Positions 8,765 through 18,775 of a DNA stretch of 64,000 bases are shown piece by piece. Numbering within the stretch: the stretch's first letter is position 1; each line of letters begins with the position of its first letter. A program made the translations under genes and the position numbers. The notes beneath the pieces are model-generated. The model did no database searches. It had not been told where the DNA came from and worked only from the letters and a program-made list of their open reading frames with translations. Origin of the DNA: Pseudoxanthomonas japonensis (GTDB lineage: Bacteria; Pseudomonadota; Gammaproteobacteria; Xanthomonadales; Xanthomonadaceae); the NCBI RefSeq assembly GCF_010093445.1, contig NZ_PDWW01000003.1, positions 62,001 to 126,000 of the forward strand. The letters are read 5' to 3'.

Positions 8765-9730
8765 TCAGCGGAAGCACAGCCACGCCATCAGCAGCACATT
8801 GGTACCCATCAGCCACAAACCGGTCGCGGCCTGCGCGCGGATGACCCCGTACTGGTCGTCCAGTTCCAGCAGCACCGCGGGGACGATGTTGAAGTTCGCC
8901 GCCATCGGCGTGAGCAGCGTGCCGCAGTAGCCGGTCAGCATGCCGATGGCGCCGAGGATGGCGGGATCGGCGCCGTGGCGTTGCACCAGCAGCGGCAGGC
9001 CGATGCCGGCCATCATCACCGGGAACGCAGCAAATGCATTGCCCATGATGATGGTGAACACCACCATGCCCGCCGCGAAGGCCAGCAGGCAGGCCATGCG
9101 GTTGTCGGCCGGAATCACCATCGACACCAGCGATGCGACGGATTCGCCCACCCCGCTGGCCGCGAACACGCCGCCCAGCGTCGCCAGCACCAGTGGCAGC
9201 AGCGCTGCCCACCCCATCGTGTCGAGCAGTCGGCGTCCCTCGTCGGCGGCCCGTAGCGGGGGTTGGCGCGTCACCGCGATCGCCGCGATGGCCGAGATCA
9301 CGCAGGCCAAGGCCAGGCCGACCAGCGTCATGCCGGTGGGCGCGAACAGCGGGGTACCGCCGAAGAACAGATGTGGGCCGGCGAGCACGACGGTGATCGT
9401 CAGCGCCGGGATCAGCAGAGCCGGCACGAACAGGCGGTGGCCCAGCCGCAGCGCGGATGCCAGGCGTTCGGATTCCGGCGCCTCGTTCAGCGGTTCGCGG
9501 CGCATGCGCGTGGCCAGCAGGGCGAGCACCAGCACTGCGCCACCAGCGAACTGTGCCGGCAGGGCATCGCCGGCCTTGCTTGCGCGCAGCACGACGTCGC
9601 CGCCCGCGAACAGCGCCGCGATCACCGTCCAGAACGCGGCGTGCGCGTAGCGGCGCTGCTGCAGGTTGCGCCACCCGGCGTAGGCGAGGAAGGCCGCCAG
9701 TACCCAGTAGAAGTGCTCAATCGACAGCAT
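8765..9730 (-). CDS. DUF979 family membrane protein (candidate pyroglutamate permease half)
   Basis: A 321-residue, very hydrophobic protein with about nine predicted membrane segments. The start MLSIEHFYW was chosen because it overlaps the upstream DUF969 gene by 14 bp and because upstream residues in that frame are arginine-rich and unlike the family. DUF979 and DUF969 proteins almost always occur as adjacent genes. Here they sit between pcp and pxpA. Family knowledge gives no proven function. The inference from context is that the two proteins form a transporter for 5-oxoproline or pyroglutamyl peptides. The conserved segment [14 protein letters not shown] and the glycine-rich [18 protein letters not shown] loop look transporter-like. 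Confidence 0.85.
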   Translation of the reverse strand: MLSIEHFYWVLAAFLAYAGWRNLQQRRYAHAAFWTVIAALFAGGDVVLRASKAGDALPAQFAGGAVLVLALLATRMRREPLNEAPESERLASALRLGHRLFVPALLIPALTITVVLAGPHLFFGGTPLFAPTGMTLVGLALACVISAIAAIAVTRQPPLRAADEGRRLLDTMGWAALLPLVLATLGGVFAASGVGESVASLVSMVIPADNRMACLLAFAAGMVVFTIIMGNAFAAFPVMMAGIGLPLLVQRHGADPAILGAIGMLTGYCGTLLTPMAANFNIVPAVLLELDDQYGVIRAQAATGLWLMGTNVLLMAWLCFR

Positions 9731-10418
9731 CGGTCTTCGCCTCCGCTGCCAGAACCGCACGGTCCAGTCGGCGCTGGAACAGGACGATACGCACGGCATG
9801 GATGATGAAGGCCGCGATCGCCGTCGGCAGTGCCCACAGCGCGATCTGCAGCGGCTCCAGCTGGATGCCGTGCTGCGCGTAGAAGCCCTGGATCAGCAGC
9901 ACGGCGCCGAAGGCGAGGAACACGTCCTCACCGAAGAAGCGTCCGATGTTGTCGGTCGCCGCCGACATCGCATGCACGCGCTGCGTTTCCTCACGCGACA
10001 GGGGGGCGCGCGTCTTGCCCGCGGCGGATTCGGCCATCGGCGCCAGCAGCGGTCGCACGGTCTGCGCATGTCCGGCGATATCGATCAGCCCCACCATGCT
10101 CAGCCCTTGCCGCACCAGCAGGTAGCCCGCCAGCAGGCGCGACAGCGTCAGCCCGCGAAGCCGTGCGATCCAGCGCAGCGCATGCTCGCGCAGACCGGCA
10201 CGCTCCAGCAGGCCGATGGTCGGCAGCGTCAGCGCGAACATCAGCAGGGCGCGGTTGGATACGAAGCTCTCGCCCAGCAGCGCGAGCAGGTCCGGAATCG
10301 ACTTGCCTGCCGCCAGCCCGCTGACCAGGCCCGCCGTGACTACCACGATGACCGGATTGAAGCGCAGGACGAAACCCGCCACCACCACCACGATGCCCAG
10401 CAGGGGCCAGTAACTCAT
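9717..10418 (-). CDS. DUF969 family membrane protein (candidate pyroglutamate permease half)
   Basis: A 233-residue integral membrane protein. It starts with a hydrophobic helix pair (MSYWPLLGIVVVVAGF) and carries a central loop with RQGLSMVGLIDIAGHAQTVR and MSAATDNIGRFFGED, both conserved-looking polar motifs inside membrane context. It overlaps pxpA by 4 bp (ATGA, 10415-10418) and DUF979 by 14 bp, so the three should be translated together. The family is unassigned. Its fixed pairing with DUF979, and its place beside pxpABC and pcp, argue that it forms one subunit of a pyroglutamate-related permease. That is an inference, not a demonstrated role. Confidence 0.86.
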   Translation of the reverse strand: MSYWPLLGIVVVVAGFVLRFNPVIVVVTAGLVSGLAAGKSIPDLLALLGESFVSNRALLMFALTLPTIGLLERAGLREHALRWIARLRGLTLSRLLAGYLLVRQGLSMVGLIDIAGHAQTVRPLLAPMAESAAGKTRAPLSREETQRVHAMSAATDNIGRFFGEDVFLAFGAVLLIQGFYAQHGIQLEPLQIALWALPTAIAAFIIHAVRIVLFQRRLDRAVLAAEAKTDAVD

Positions 10419-11167
10419 GCGTGGCGCTCCATGGTGCGGATGGCGAAGCCGTTGGATTCGATGGTCTGTCGCAGTCCGCGCGCGAACGCGGCGGCGTCCG
10501 GTCGGTCGCCGTGCAGGCAGATGCTGTCCGCGCGCAACGGCACGGATTCACCCGTGCGAGCGACCACGATGCCGGCGTCCAGCATCCGCGTGACCTGCGC
10601 CGCGGCCGTCGGCAGATCCTCGATGCTGGCGTCGCTGTGCGTGCGCGGCGTCAACGTGGCGTCGGCCTCGTAGCGACGCTCGGCGAAGGCTTCGTGCGCC
10701 ACCTGCAGGCCGAGCCGTTCTCCGGCGGTCGTCAACGCGCTGCCCGACAAGCCGTACAACACCAGGCCCGTATCGTGGTCGCACACGGCGCGCGCGATGG
10801 CATCGGCTAGGCCGGCGTCGCGGGCCGCCTGGTTGTACAGGGCACCGTGCGGTTTGACGTGGTGGAGGCGCCCGCCGGCGGCCCGAACGAATCCATCCAG
10901 TGCGGCCACCTGGTACAGCGTCAGGGAATACGCTTCTTCCGAAGAAAGGGGGTGCGCGACGCGACCGAAATGCTCGCGGTCCGCGTGCGACGGGTGCGCG
11001 CCGATGGCAACGCCGTGCGCGAGACACAGCGCGACGGTGCGTCGCATGGTGTCCGGCGAACCGGCATGGAAACCGCAGGCGATGCTGGCGGAGCTGATGT
11101 ACGGCAGGATTGCCGCATCGTCGCCGCAGTCTTCGCCCAGGTCGCAGTTGAAGTCGATGGTGCGCAT
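10415..11167 (-). CDS. pxpA: 5-oxoprolinase subunit A (LamB/YcsF family)
   Basis: A 250-residue subunit of the prokaryotic ATP-dependent 5-oxoprolinase PxpABC, which hydrolyses 5-oxoproline to glutamate. The family start is clear (IDFNCDLGEDCGDD), followed by SIACGFHAGSP, GAHPSHADREHFGR and HVKPHGALYNQAA with the expected histidines. Length fits the ~245-255 norm. It lies 15 bp after pxpC and overlaps the DUF969 gene by 4 bp. Older annotations call it a lactam utilisation protein LamB. Confidence 0.96.
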   Translation of the reverse strand: MRTIDFNCDLGEDCGDDAAILPYISSASIACGFHAGSPDTMRRTVALCLAHGVAIGAHPSHADREHFGRVAHPLSSEEAYSLTLYQVAALDGFVRAAGGRLHHVKPHGALYNQAARDAGLADAIARAVCDHDTGLVLYGLSGSALTTAGERLGLQVAHEAFAERRYEADATLTPRTHSDASIEDLPTAAAQVTRMLDAGIVVARTGESVPLRADSICLHGDRPDAAAFARGLRQTIESNGFAIRTMERHA

Positions 11168-11182
11168 GCCCGCGAGCCTACC

Positions 11183-12136
11183 TCAGGCCTGCACGCGCTG
11201 CGCAATGGCGATGCGCAGCCGCGCGAGGCGGTACGCATGTTCCCTGGCCAGCGATCGGGCCTGGTCCAGCGTGACCGGTTCGAAGTGCACCGGTTCGCCG
11301 GGGCGCAACTGCGCGGCGCGCCCCAGGTCGCAGGCGATCACATGGCCCAGTCGCGGATAGCCGCCCACCGTCTGTGCGTCGGCCAGCAGCAGGATGGGCT
11401 GTCCGTCGGGCGGCAGTTGCAGCGTGCCGACGGCGACCGGTTCGGACACGCCGTCGCCTGTTCCCGCGGGCAATCCGGTGCCACGCAGCCGCACGCCCTG
11501 ACGATTGCTGTTCGGGTGCGTACGCCAGACCTGAGCGGCCAGCATGAGGGCGGCCGGAAGCGCGGACGGCACGTAGCGCAGGACGTGGCGATCCGCCGTC
11601 CATGGGTCGTCCACGTCGATCCACCATGCGGGAAAGGCGGGTTGCCGCGCGATGGCAACCTCCCTGCGGACCTCGCCGACAGGCAGGCGATCGCCGGTGG
11701 CCAACGCGCGTCCGTCCACGCCGCCGAACCCGCCGCGGAGATCGGTGCTGCGGCTGCCGAGCACGGCGGGTGTCGCGATGCCGCCCGCCACGGCGAGCCA
11801 GGCCCGCGCGCCATCGCGCAAGGGGCCGAGCGCGAGCTCGCCTGCGGGCAGATCGATGGGTCGCCCCATCGGCAGCGGCACATCATTCCACCGCGCCTGC
11901 ACCGTGGCGCCGGTCAGCGCGATGCGGCAGGCACGCGGCAACCGCAGGCGGGGACCTTGCAGTGCGATCTCCAGTCCCGCCGCGCCTTCATCGTTGCCGA
12001 CCAGCCGGTTCGCCATCGCCAGGGCGGAGGGATCCATCGCGCCGGCACGCGCCACGCCAAGATGGCGCCAGCCGTGGCGCCCCTGGTCCTGCACCGTCGT
12101 CTGCACGCCGGGCGACAGCACCTGCCACGCGCTCAT
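11183..12136 (-). CDS. pxpC: 5-oxoprolinase subunit C (biotin-dependent carboxyltransferase-like)
   Basis: A 317-residue protein of the allophanate-hydrolase subunit 2/KipA-like family. The motifs LSPGVQTTVQDQGRHGWRHL at the N-terminus and GAMDPSALAMANRLVGN are diagnostic. The ATG at 12136 was chosen because it starts four residues before this motif and overlaps the pxpB stop (ATGA, 12133-12136), as is usual for this pair. PxpC works with PxpB and PxpA to hydrolyse 5-oxoproline in the cytosol. A GGYPRLGHVIACDLG motif near the C-terminus fits the fold. Confidence 0.95.
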   Translation of the reverse strand: MSAWQVLSPGVQTTVQDQGRHGWRHLGVARAGAMDPSALAMANRLVGNDEGAAGLEIALQGPRLRLPRACRIALTGATVQARWNDVPLPMGRPIDLPAGELALGPLRDGARAWLAVAGGIATPAVLGSRSTDLRGGFGGVDGRALATGDRLPVGEVRREVAIARQPAFPAWWIDVDDPWTADRHVLRYVPSALPAALMLAAQVWRTHPNSNRQGVRLRGTGLPAGTGDGVSEPVAVGTLQLPPDGQPILLLADAQTVGGYPRLGHVIACDLGRAAQLRPGEPVHFEPVTLDQARSLAREHAYRLARLRIAIAQRVQA

Positions 12137-12831
12137 GGCGACGCTGCCAGGTGGCGGAACGTGGCTTCGTCGATCGGCACGAAACGCACCCGGTCGCCGG
12201 GTTGCAGCAGTGCAGGCTGCGCGCGGCCTGCATCGAACAGCATCGCAGGCGTTCGCCCCAGCAAGCGCCATCCTCCGGGGCTTTCGCGCGGATAGATGCC
12301 GGCCTGCGCGCCGCCGATCGCAACCGAACCGGCCGGCACCCGCGTGCATGGCGTCGCCAGCCGTGGCAGCGCCAATGCCGGATCCAGCCCGAGCAGATAA
12401 GGAAAGCCCGGTGCGAAGCCGATCATCGCCACCGTGTAAACGGGTGCGCTGTGGCGCGCGATCAGCGACGCCGTATCGCATCCCAGCGTCTGCGCCGCGT
12501 CGATGAGGTCCTCGCCGTATTCGCCGCCGTAGCACACGGGAATCTCGTGCAGCCCGGTGTCGCCGACGGATCGCGATGAGGGATCGGCAAGCAGGGCTTC
12601 AACCGATTCACGTACGACCGCATGCGCATCGCTGGCCGGCGCATGGTCGGTATCGAAGAACACCGCCAGGCTGGCGTAGGCCGGCACCAGATCGCGCAGC
12701 CACGGCGGCGAGCGGTCGCGCAGCCGCGCCGCCAGCGTGTGCACCTGCGCATTGGTCTCCGCCTCGATGCGCTCGCCGAAGCGCACCAGCAGGGCATCGT
12801 CGCCGAGCGGTTCGAAGCGCGGCGTGCTCAT
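12133..12831 (-). CDS. pxpB: 5-oxoprolinase subunit B (KipI-like)
   Basis: A 232-residue protein of the allophanate hydrolase subunit 1/KipI family. It begins FEPLGDDALLVRFG and contains the characteristic IPVCYGGEYGEDL and GFAPGFPYLLGLDPALALPR motifs, followed by GSVAIGGAQAGIYPRESPGG. Length is normal for PxpB. The start at 12831 overlaps the HIT gene stop by 4 bp and the end overlaps pxpC by 4 bp, so translation is coupled on both sides. It forms the nucleotide-dependent 5-oxoprolinase with PxpA and PxpC. A related B. subtilis protein inhibits a sporulation kinase, but the gene set here points to the enzyme role. Confidence 0.95.
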   Translation of the reverse strand: MSTPRFEPLGDDALLVRFGERIEAETNAQVHTLAARLRDRSPPWLRDLVPAYASLAVFFDTDHAPASDAHAVVRESVEALLADPSSRSVGDTGLHEIPVCYGGEYGEDLIDAAQTLGCDTASLIARHSAPVYTVAMIGFAPGFPYLLGLDPALALPRLATPCTRVPAGSVAIGGAQAGIYPRESPGGWRLLGRTPAMLFDAGRAQPALLQPGDRVRFVPIDEATFRHLAASP

Positions 12832-13235
12832 GCCAGGCGCAGGCGCCAGCGCTCGATCCCGGCAGCCAGTTGTTCCGGCGTATGGCGGACAGCATGCCCA
12901 TTGCCCCACACCGGTCCCGGCCACGCCGCATCGCCGTCACGACGCCCGACCAGGTGCACATGCAGCTGCCGCACGATGTTGCCGAGTGCGCCGATGTTGA
13001 GTTTCTCCACGCCGGGAGTCGCGCGGATCAACTGGCCGGCCTGGTTGATCTCCGCCAGCAGCAGGCGCTGCTGGCCGCCATCCAGGTCCAGCCATTCGCT
13101 GGCGCCATTCACGCGCGGCACCAGCACCAGCCAGGGATAGCGGGTGTCGTCCATCAATCGCACCTGCGACAGCGGGCCGTCGGCGATGAAGGCACTGTCG
13201 GCGGCCAGGCGCGGGTCGAGCAGGAAATCGGTCAT
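12828..13235 (-). CDS. HIT domain protein
   Basis: A 135-residue histidine-triad superfamily protein. The triad region reads QLHVHLVGRR (residues ~91-100), where the first His of the usual HxHxH is Gln, as in a proteobacterial HIT subfamily. The upstream TRYPWLVLVPRVNG strand and WLDLDGGQQRLLLAEINQAG helix match that subfamily. HIT proteins hydrolyse or transfer nucleotides, but this subfamily has no assigned substrate that I can name. It overlaps both neighbours by 4 bp (dienelactone hydrolase-like upstream, pxpB downstream), so it is built into the pyroglutamate operon. The functional link is unexplained. Confidence 0.85.
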   Translation of the reverse strand: MTDFLLDPRLAADSAFIADGPLSQVRLMDDTRYPWLVLVPRVNGASEWLDLDGGQQRLLLAEINQAGQLIRATPGVEKLNIGALGNIVRQLHVHLVGRRDGDAAWPGPVWGNGHAVRHTPEQLAAGIERWRLRLA

Positions 13236-13894
13236 GCGAGGTTCCGGGTGAAGAAGTCGAGCGTGCGCTCGCGTGCGAGCCGCGCACTGGATGGCTCGTA
13301 GTCCGCGCGCAGGTCGCAGTTGAAGCCATGCCCGGCCGGGTAGGTGAAGACCTCCATCCCGGGCAGCGCGTCGCGATGGGCCTGCACCATGTCCGGCGGG
13401 ATCGAGGCGTCCTGTTCGCCGAAATGGAACATCACCGGCGCACGCGGTGGTTCGTCGAGGAACGGCAGATTGCCCGCCCCGTAGTAACTGACCGACGGCA
13501 GTCCGATCCGCAGCGCCGCCAGCAGGGCGACGGTGCCGCCCCAGCAGTAGCCGACCGTGCCGACGCGGTGATGCGAAGCCGCCAGTGCATTGGCGGCGGC
13601 ATGCGTGATGTCGTTGGCCCGCTCGAGTCCGACGGCGGCTTTCAGTGCCTGCCCGCGTTCGACGCCGTCGGCGTCGTAGGCGAGTTCCACGCCAGGCTCG
13701 ACGACATCGAAACAGGCCGGCGCCAGCACCGCGTAGCCCTCCAGCGCAAACCCTTCGGCGACGCTGCGGATATGCGCGTTCACGCCGAAGATTTCCTGCA
13801 CCACGACCAGGGCGCCGCGCGGCGCGCCGGCCGGATCGGCCTGCCAGGCCGCGATGCGGCCGTGCGGTGTATCGAGGGTGGTCCAGTGGCCCAT
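13232..13894 (-). CDS. Dienelactone hydrolase family protein
   Basis: A 221-residue cytosolic alpha/beta hydrolase. The Cys-Asp-His triad of the family is visible: Cys117 in GYCWGG, Asp162 in FGEQDASIP and His189 in YPAGHGFNC, with Glu34 in the VVQEIFGVN motif. Length fits carboxymethylenebutenolidase-like enzymes, which hydrolyse lactones or esters; the real substrate is unknown here. The ATG at 13894 was preferred because the family core starts right after it. As the first gene of an eight-gene minus-strand run with 4-bp overlaps, its promoter region (13895-14032) is shared divergently with rimO. Confidence 0.9.
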   Translation of the reverse strand: MGHWTTLDTPHGRIAAWQADPAGAPRGALVVVQEIFGVNAHIRSVAEGFALEGYAVLAPACFDVVEPGVELAYDADGVERGQALKAAVGLERANDITHAAANALAASHHRVGTVGYCWGGTVALLAALRIGLPSVSYYGAGNLPFLDEPPRAPVMFHFGEQDASIPPDMVQAHRDALPGMEVFTYPAGHGFNCDLRADYEPSSARLARERTLDFFTRNLA

Positions 13895-13991
13895 GCGGTC
13901 AGTGTATGCCGGCGCCAGGGGCGACCCAAGGACGGCGTGCACCTGTCTGCCCGCCTGAACGCGCATTCCGGGCCAGACGAAGGCGGGAGGC

Positions 13992-13997
13992 TATAAT
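13992..13997 (+). promoter_or_regulatory. -10 box for rimO
   Basis: A perfect TATAAT lies 35 bp before the rimO ATG, in the divergent gap with the dienelactone hydrolase-like gene. No convincing -35 hexamer is seen at 16-18 bp. GGAGGC immediately before the box may act as an extended element. Confidence 0.5.
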
Positions 13998-14032
13998 CCG
14001 CGCCCCGTACACGCCGCCGCCGTACCGTCTCC

Positions 14033-15394
14033 ATGTCCCTGCAGAACCCCAAAGTCGGCTTCGTCAGCCTCGGCTGCCCGAAGGCCCTGGTCGACTCCGA
14101 GCGCATCCTCACCCAGCTGCGCGTGGAGGGCTACGACATCGTGCCGACCTACGACGCGGCGGACGTGGTGGTGGTGAATACCTGCGGCTTCATCGATTCG
14201 GCCGTGGCCGAGTCGCTGGATGCCATCGGCGAGGCGATGAACGCGAACGGCAAGGTCATCGTCACCGGCTGCCTGGGCAAGCGTCCGGAGCAGATCCGCG
14301 AGCAATACCCGGACGTGCTGGCGATCAGCGGTCCGCAGGACTACCAGAGCGTGATGGAGGCGCTGCATGAAGCGCTGCCGCCGAAGCACGATCCGTTCGT
14401 GGACCTGGTGCCGGACTATGGCATCAAGCTGACCCCGCGCCACTACGCCTATCTGAAGATATCCGAAGGCTGCAACCACCGCTGCAGCTTCTGCATCATT
14501 CCGTCGATGCGCGGCGACTTGGTGTCGCGTCCGGTCGATGACGTGCTGCGCGAAGCCGAGCGGCTGGTGCGCGGCGGTGTGAAGGAACTGCTGGTGGTCT
14601 CGCAGGACACGTCGGCCTACGGCGTGGACGTGAAGTACGCCGAGCGCGAGTGGCGCGGCAAGGCCTACCAGACCCGCATGAAGGCGCTGTGCGAAGGCCT
14701 GGGCGAGCTCGATGCCTGGGTGCGCCTGCATTACGTCTATCCGTATCCGCACGTCGACGACATCGTGCCGCTGATGGCGGAGAACAAGGTGCTGCCGTAC
14801 CTGGACATTCCGTTTCAGCACGCCAGCCCGCGCATCCTCAAACTGATGAAGCGCCCGGGTGCGGTCGACAAGACGCTGGAGCGCGTGAAGCGCTGGCGTT
14901 CGATCTGCCCCGACATCACGCTGCGCTCGACCTTCATCGTCGGCTTTCCCGGTGAGACGGACCAGGAGTTCGAAGAACTGCTGCAGTTCCTCGACGAAGC
15001 GCAGCTCGACCGCGTCGGCGCGTTCGCCTATTCGCCGGTCGACGGCGCCGCGGCCAACCTGCTGCCCAACCCCGTGCCGGAAGAGGTCAAGCAGGAGCGC
15101 CTGGCGCGTTTCATGGAGAAGCAGGCGGAGATCTCCGCCGCGCGCCTGGAAGCGAAGATCGGCACCGTGCAACAGTGCCTGGTCGACCTGATCGAAGACG
15201 ACATCGCCGTGGCGCGCTCCAAGGCCGATGCGCCGGAGATCGATGGCCTGGTGCATATCCAGAACGGTGGCGAACTGGGCCTGCGCGTCGGCCAGTTCGT
15301 CGACGTGGAGATCACCGAGAGCGACGAGCACGACCTGATCGGCGATGCCATCGTCGAGACGGCGGGTGCGCCGCTCGATCTCAAGGTGCTGTGA
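14033..15394 (+). CDS. rimO: Ribosomal protein S12 methylthiotransferase RimO
   Basis: A 453-residue radical SAM enzyme that adds a methylthio group to an aspartate of ribosomal protein S12. The N-terminal MTTase domain has Cys15 ([11 protein letters not shown], the RimO signature), Cys51 (NTCGFIDSA) and Cys80 ([10 protein letters not shown]) for one 4Fe-4S cluster. The radical SAM cluster Cys147, Cys151 and Cys154 lies in [12 protein letters not shown]-terminal TRAM domain ([11 protein letters not shown] onwards) completes it. The VDSE motif distinguishes RimO from MiaB. The DUF3025 gene overlaps its end (GTGA). Confidence 0.97.
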   Translation: MSLQNPKVGFVSLGCPKALVDSERILTQLRVEGYDIVPTYDAADVVVVNTCGFIDSAVAESLDAIGEAMNANGKVIVTGCLGKRPEQIREQYPDVLAISGPQDYQSVMEALHEALPPKHDPFVDLVPDYGIKLTPRHYAYLKISEGCNHRCSFCIIPSMRGDLVSRPVDDVLREAERLVRGGVKELLVVSQDTSAYGVDVKYAEREWRGKAYQTRMKALCEGLGELDAWVRLHYVYPYPHVDDIVPLMAENKVLPYLDIPFQHASPRILKLMKRPGAVDKTLERVKRWRSICPDITLRSTFIVGFPGETDQEFEELLQFLDEAQLDRVGAFAYSPVDGAAANLLPNPVPEEVKQERLARFMEKQAEISAARLEAKIGTVQQCLVDLIEDDIAVARSKADAPEIDGLVHIQNGGELGLRVGQFVDVEITESDEHDLIGDAIVETAGAPLDLKVL

Positions 15395-16218
15395 CCGCGC
15401 CAGACGCTGGAATCCGCGCTGGTGACGGCCGGCGTCGTTTCATCGCGCCTAGGCGTGGACAGGTGGATGCCGCGTGTTTCCGGCATCCGGTGTTCGGCGG
15501 GTACGGTGAGTACCTGGCCCTGCTGACGTCCGCGCGGTGGCCGGACATCGACGCCCTCAATGCGCGCATGCCGACGTCCGGTCCGCGTTTCGTGGCGCAG
15601 GACGCGGTCTTGCTCGGCGACGGTCTGCATTACGAAGCACGCATCGCGCAGGGGCGCATCGCCACGCGTGCGGAGAACTGGCACGACCTGTTCAACGCGA
15701 TGGTCTGGATGCGTCACCCAAGCCTCAAGCACGCCCTCAACCAACAGCAGTGCCGGCAGATCGAACGGATGGGCACGCGTGAGCGCAGTCCTGCGCAGCA
15801 GGCGCTGACGCAGTTCGATGAAAGCGGCGTCATCGTGCAGGTGCGCGACAGGGCGCTGCTGGACCTGTGGGACCGGCATGACTGGATGGCACTGTTCCAT
15901 GCCAACGCAGGTCGCTGGCGTGATGGCGGCATCAGCGTCGCGGCCGTGGTCGGGCATGCGCTGATGGAGCAGATGCTCGTGCCGGGGCGCCTGCTGGTCG
16001 GCAAGTGCCTGATGGTGCTGGGCGACCCGGTCGACAGCGTCGCACGCGTGGTCGAATCGATCGCGGCGGGGACGAGTCTCGTCACGCCGACGGAACTGCG
16101 TCCGTTGCCACTGTCCGGCATCCCCGGGTGGCATGCGGAGCAGGGCGAGTCTTTCTATAAGCAGGCGGACTACTTCCGGCCGCTGCGCGAGGGTCGTGTC
16201 TACCCGCGACCGCTGTGA
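15391..16218 (+). CDS. DUF3025 domain-containing protein
   Basis: A 275-residue protein of unknown function. The proposed GTG start at 15391 overlaps the rimO stop (GTGA), a common coupled arrangement; no ATG with better context lies before the conserved part ([15 protein letters not shown]). Recognisable DUF3025 features are [25 protein letters not shown] and a C-terminal [20 protein letters not shown]. There is no signal peptide and no membrane helix, so it is probably cytosolic. It ends 3 bp before the convergent greB stop. The coupling to rimO may reflect expression rather than shared function. Confidence 0.85.
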   Translation: MTAPDAGIRAGDGRRRFIAPRRGQVDAACFRHPVFGGYGEYLALLTSARWPDIDALNARMPTSGPRFVAQDAVLLGDGLHYEARIAQGRIATRAENWHDLFNAMVWMRHPSLKHALNQQQCRQIERMGTRERSPAQQALTQFDESGVIVQVRDRALLDLWDRHDWMALFHANAGRWRDGGISVAAVVGHALMEQMLVPGRLLVGKCLMVLGDPVDSVARVVESIAAGTSLVTPTELRPLPLSGIPGWHAEQGESFYKQADYFRPLREGRVYPRPL

Positions 16219-16221
16219 GGA

Positions 16222-16725
16222 TCAGCTCGCGTAGTCGACATCCACCAGTACGAACTGCGTGAGGCCGCCGGGCAGCTCCACGGCGAACTCGTCGTCGATG
16301 CGCTTCTTCAACAGCGCGCGCGCCATGGGCGAATCGATGCTGATCCAGCCACGTGCCGCGTCGGTCTCGTCCGGGCCGACGATGCGGTAGCGCGAGGTCT
16401 CGCCGCTGGCGACGTTCTCCAGTTCGACCGTCGCGCCGAAGAACACCGCCTCCGGATCGCTGGGCGCGGTGTCGACCACGCGCAGCACTTCCAGCCGCTT
16501 GCTCAGGTAGCGCACGCGGCGGTCGATCTCTCCGAGCTGCTTCTTGCGGTAGGTGTACTCCGCGTTTTCCGAGCGGTCGCCTTCGGCGGCGGCGGCGGCC
16601 AGCGCCTTCACCACCTCGGGACGGCGCACACGCCACAGGTCGTCGAGTTCCGCCTTCAGACGGTCGTGGCCTTCGCGGGTGATCAGGGCGGTGCTTTTCT
16701 CGCCCGGCGGGCGCCAGCGGGACAT
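16222..16725 (-). CDS. greB: Transcription elongation factor GreB
   Basis: A 167-residue Gre factor that enters the RNA polymerase secondary channel and stimulates cleavage of backtracked RNA. The N-terminal coiled coil carries the acidic tip ([20 protein letters not shown]), and the C-terminal FKBP-like domain ends with the Gre motif ([19 protein letters not shown]). A basic N-terminus and ~165-residue length favour GreB over GreA. Its start codon overlaps the stop of the upstream small exported protein by one base (TGATG at 16723-16727), indicating reinitiation. Confidence 0.96.
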   Translation of the reverse strand: MSRWRPPGEKSTALITREGHDRLKAELDDLWRVRRPEVVKALAAAAAEGDRSENAEYTYRKKQLGEIDRRVRYLSKRLEVLRVVDTAPSDPEAVFFGATVELENVASGETSRYRIVGPDETDAARGWISIDSPMARALLKKRIDDEFAVELPGGLTQFVLVDVDYAS

Positions 16726-17129
16726 CAGTCGTTCCCGGTGTCGTCGAGTGCGCGACGCAGTGTGCGGCCGCGTGGATCCTCGATAGGTTCGATGCAGCTG
16801 CCGGTGGTCTGCACCAGCAGGTCGTCGTCGTGGATCGCGAACTCCAGCGGCTGCGCCGGTACGTCGTCGGGCGTGAGCTGTACGCAGGTGCCGTTCCAGG
16901 TCACCGACCAGCGTCCGCGACTGACCGGCGTCGCTTGCAGATCATCCTGGCAATGCATCTGCAGCGCGTAGTGTCCGTCGGCTTGCAGCGACAGCAACGC
17001 ATCCTGCGACGCGCAGGCGCGGTCCTTCATGGTGCCGAAGAACTGGCCAGCGAAAGCCTCGGGCGTCGGATTGGCGGCGACGACGACAAGCGGCATCGAG
17101 CAGACCGGGAGAGCGAACAGCCACTTCAT
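16725..17129 (-). CDS. Small exported protein of unknown function
   Basis: A 134-residue protein that I do not recognise. It starts with a signal peptide ([19 protein letters not shown]), so it is probably periplasmic; the Cys at 10 does not sit in a good lipobox. The mature part has four cysteines (39, 60, 82, 112), enough for two disulfides, and reads like a small beta-rich domain ([33 protein letters not shown]), loosely like lipocalin or NlpE-type folds. It lies 8 bp after the HerA-like gene and shares a base with greB (TGATG). No role is assigned. Confidence 0.75.
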   Translation of the reverse strand: MKWLFALPVCSMPLVVVAANPTPEAFAGQFFGTMKDRACASQDALLSLQADGHYALQMHCQDDLQATPVSRGRWSVTWNGTCVQLTPDDVPAQPLEFAIHDDDLLVQTTGSCIEPIEDPRGRTLRRALDDTGND

Positions 17130-17137
17130 CCGTGCGA

Positions 17138-18640
<1,503 letters not shown>

Positions 18641-18775
18641 GTGCAACCTCGCGTGGTGATGCCGGGATTCTAGCGGCTGGAAACCGCCTCGGGGATAAAG
18701 CGATGCGACGCGCGACCTTGCCCCGGCCGCGCGGGCGGGGCTACCCTCCCGGCTCACACTCTGGATGCACACCTG

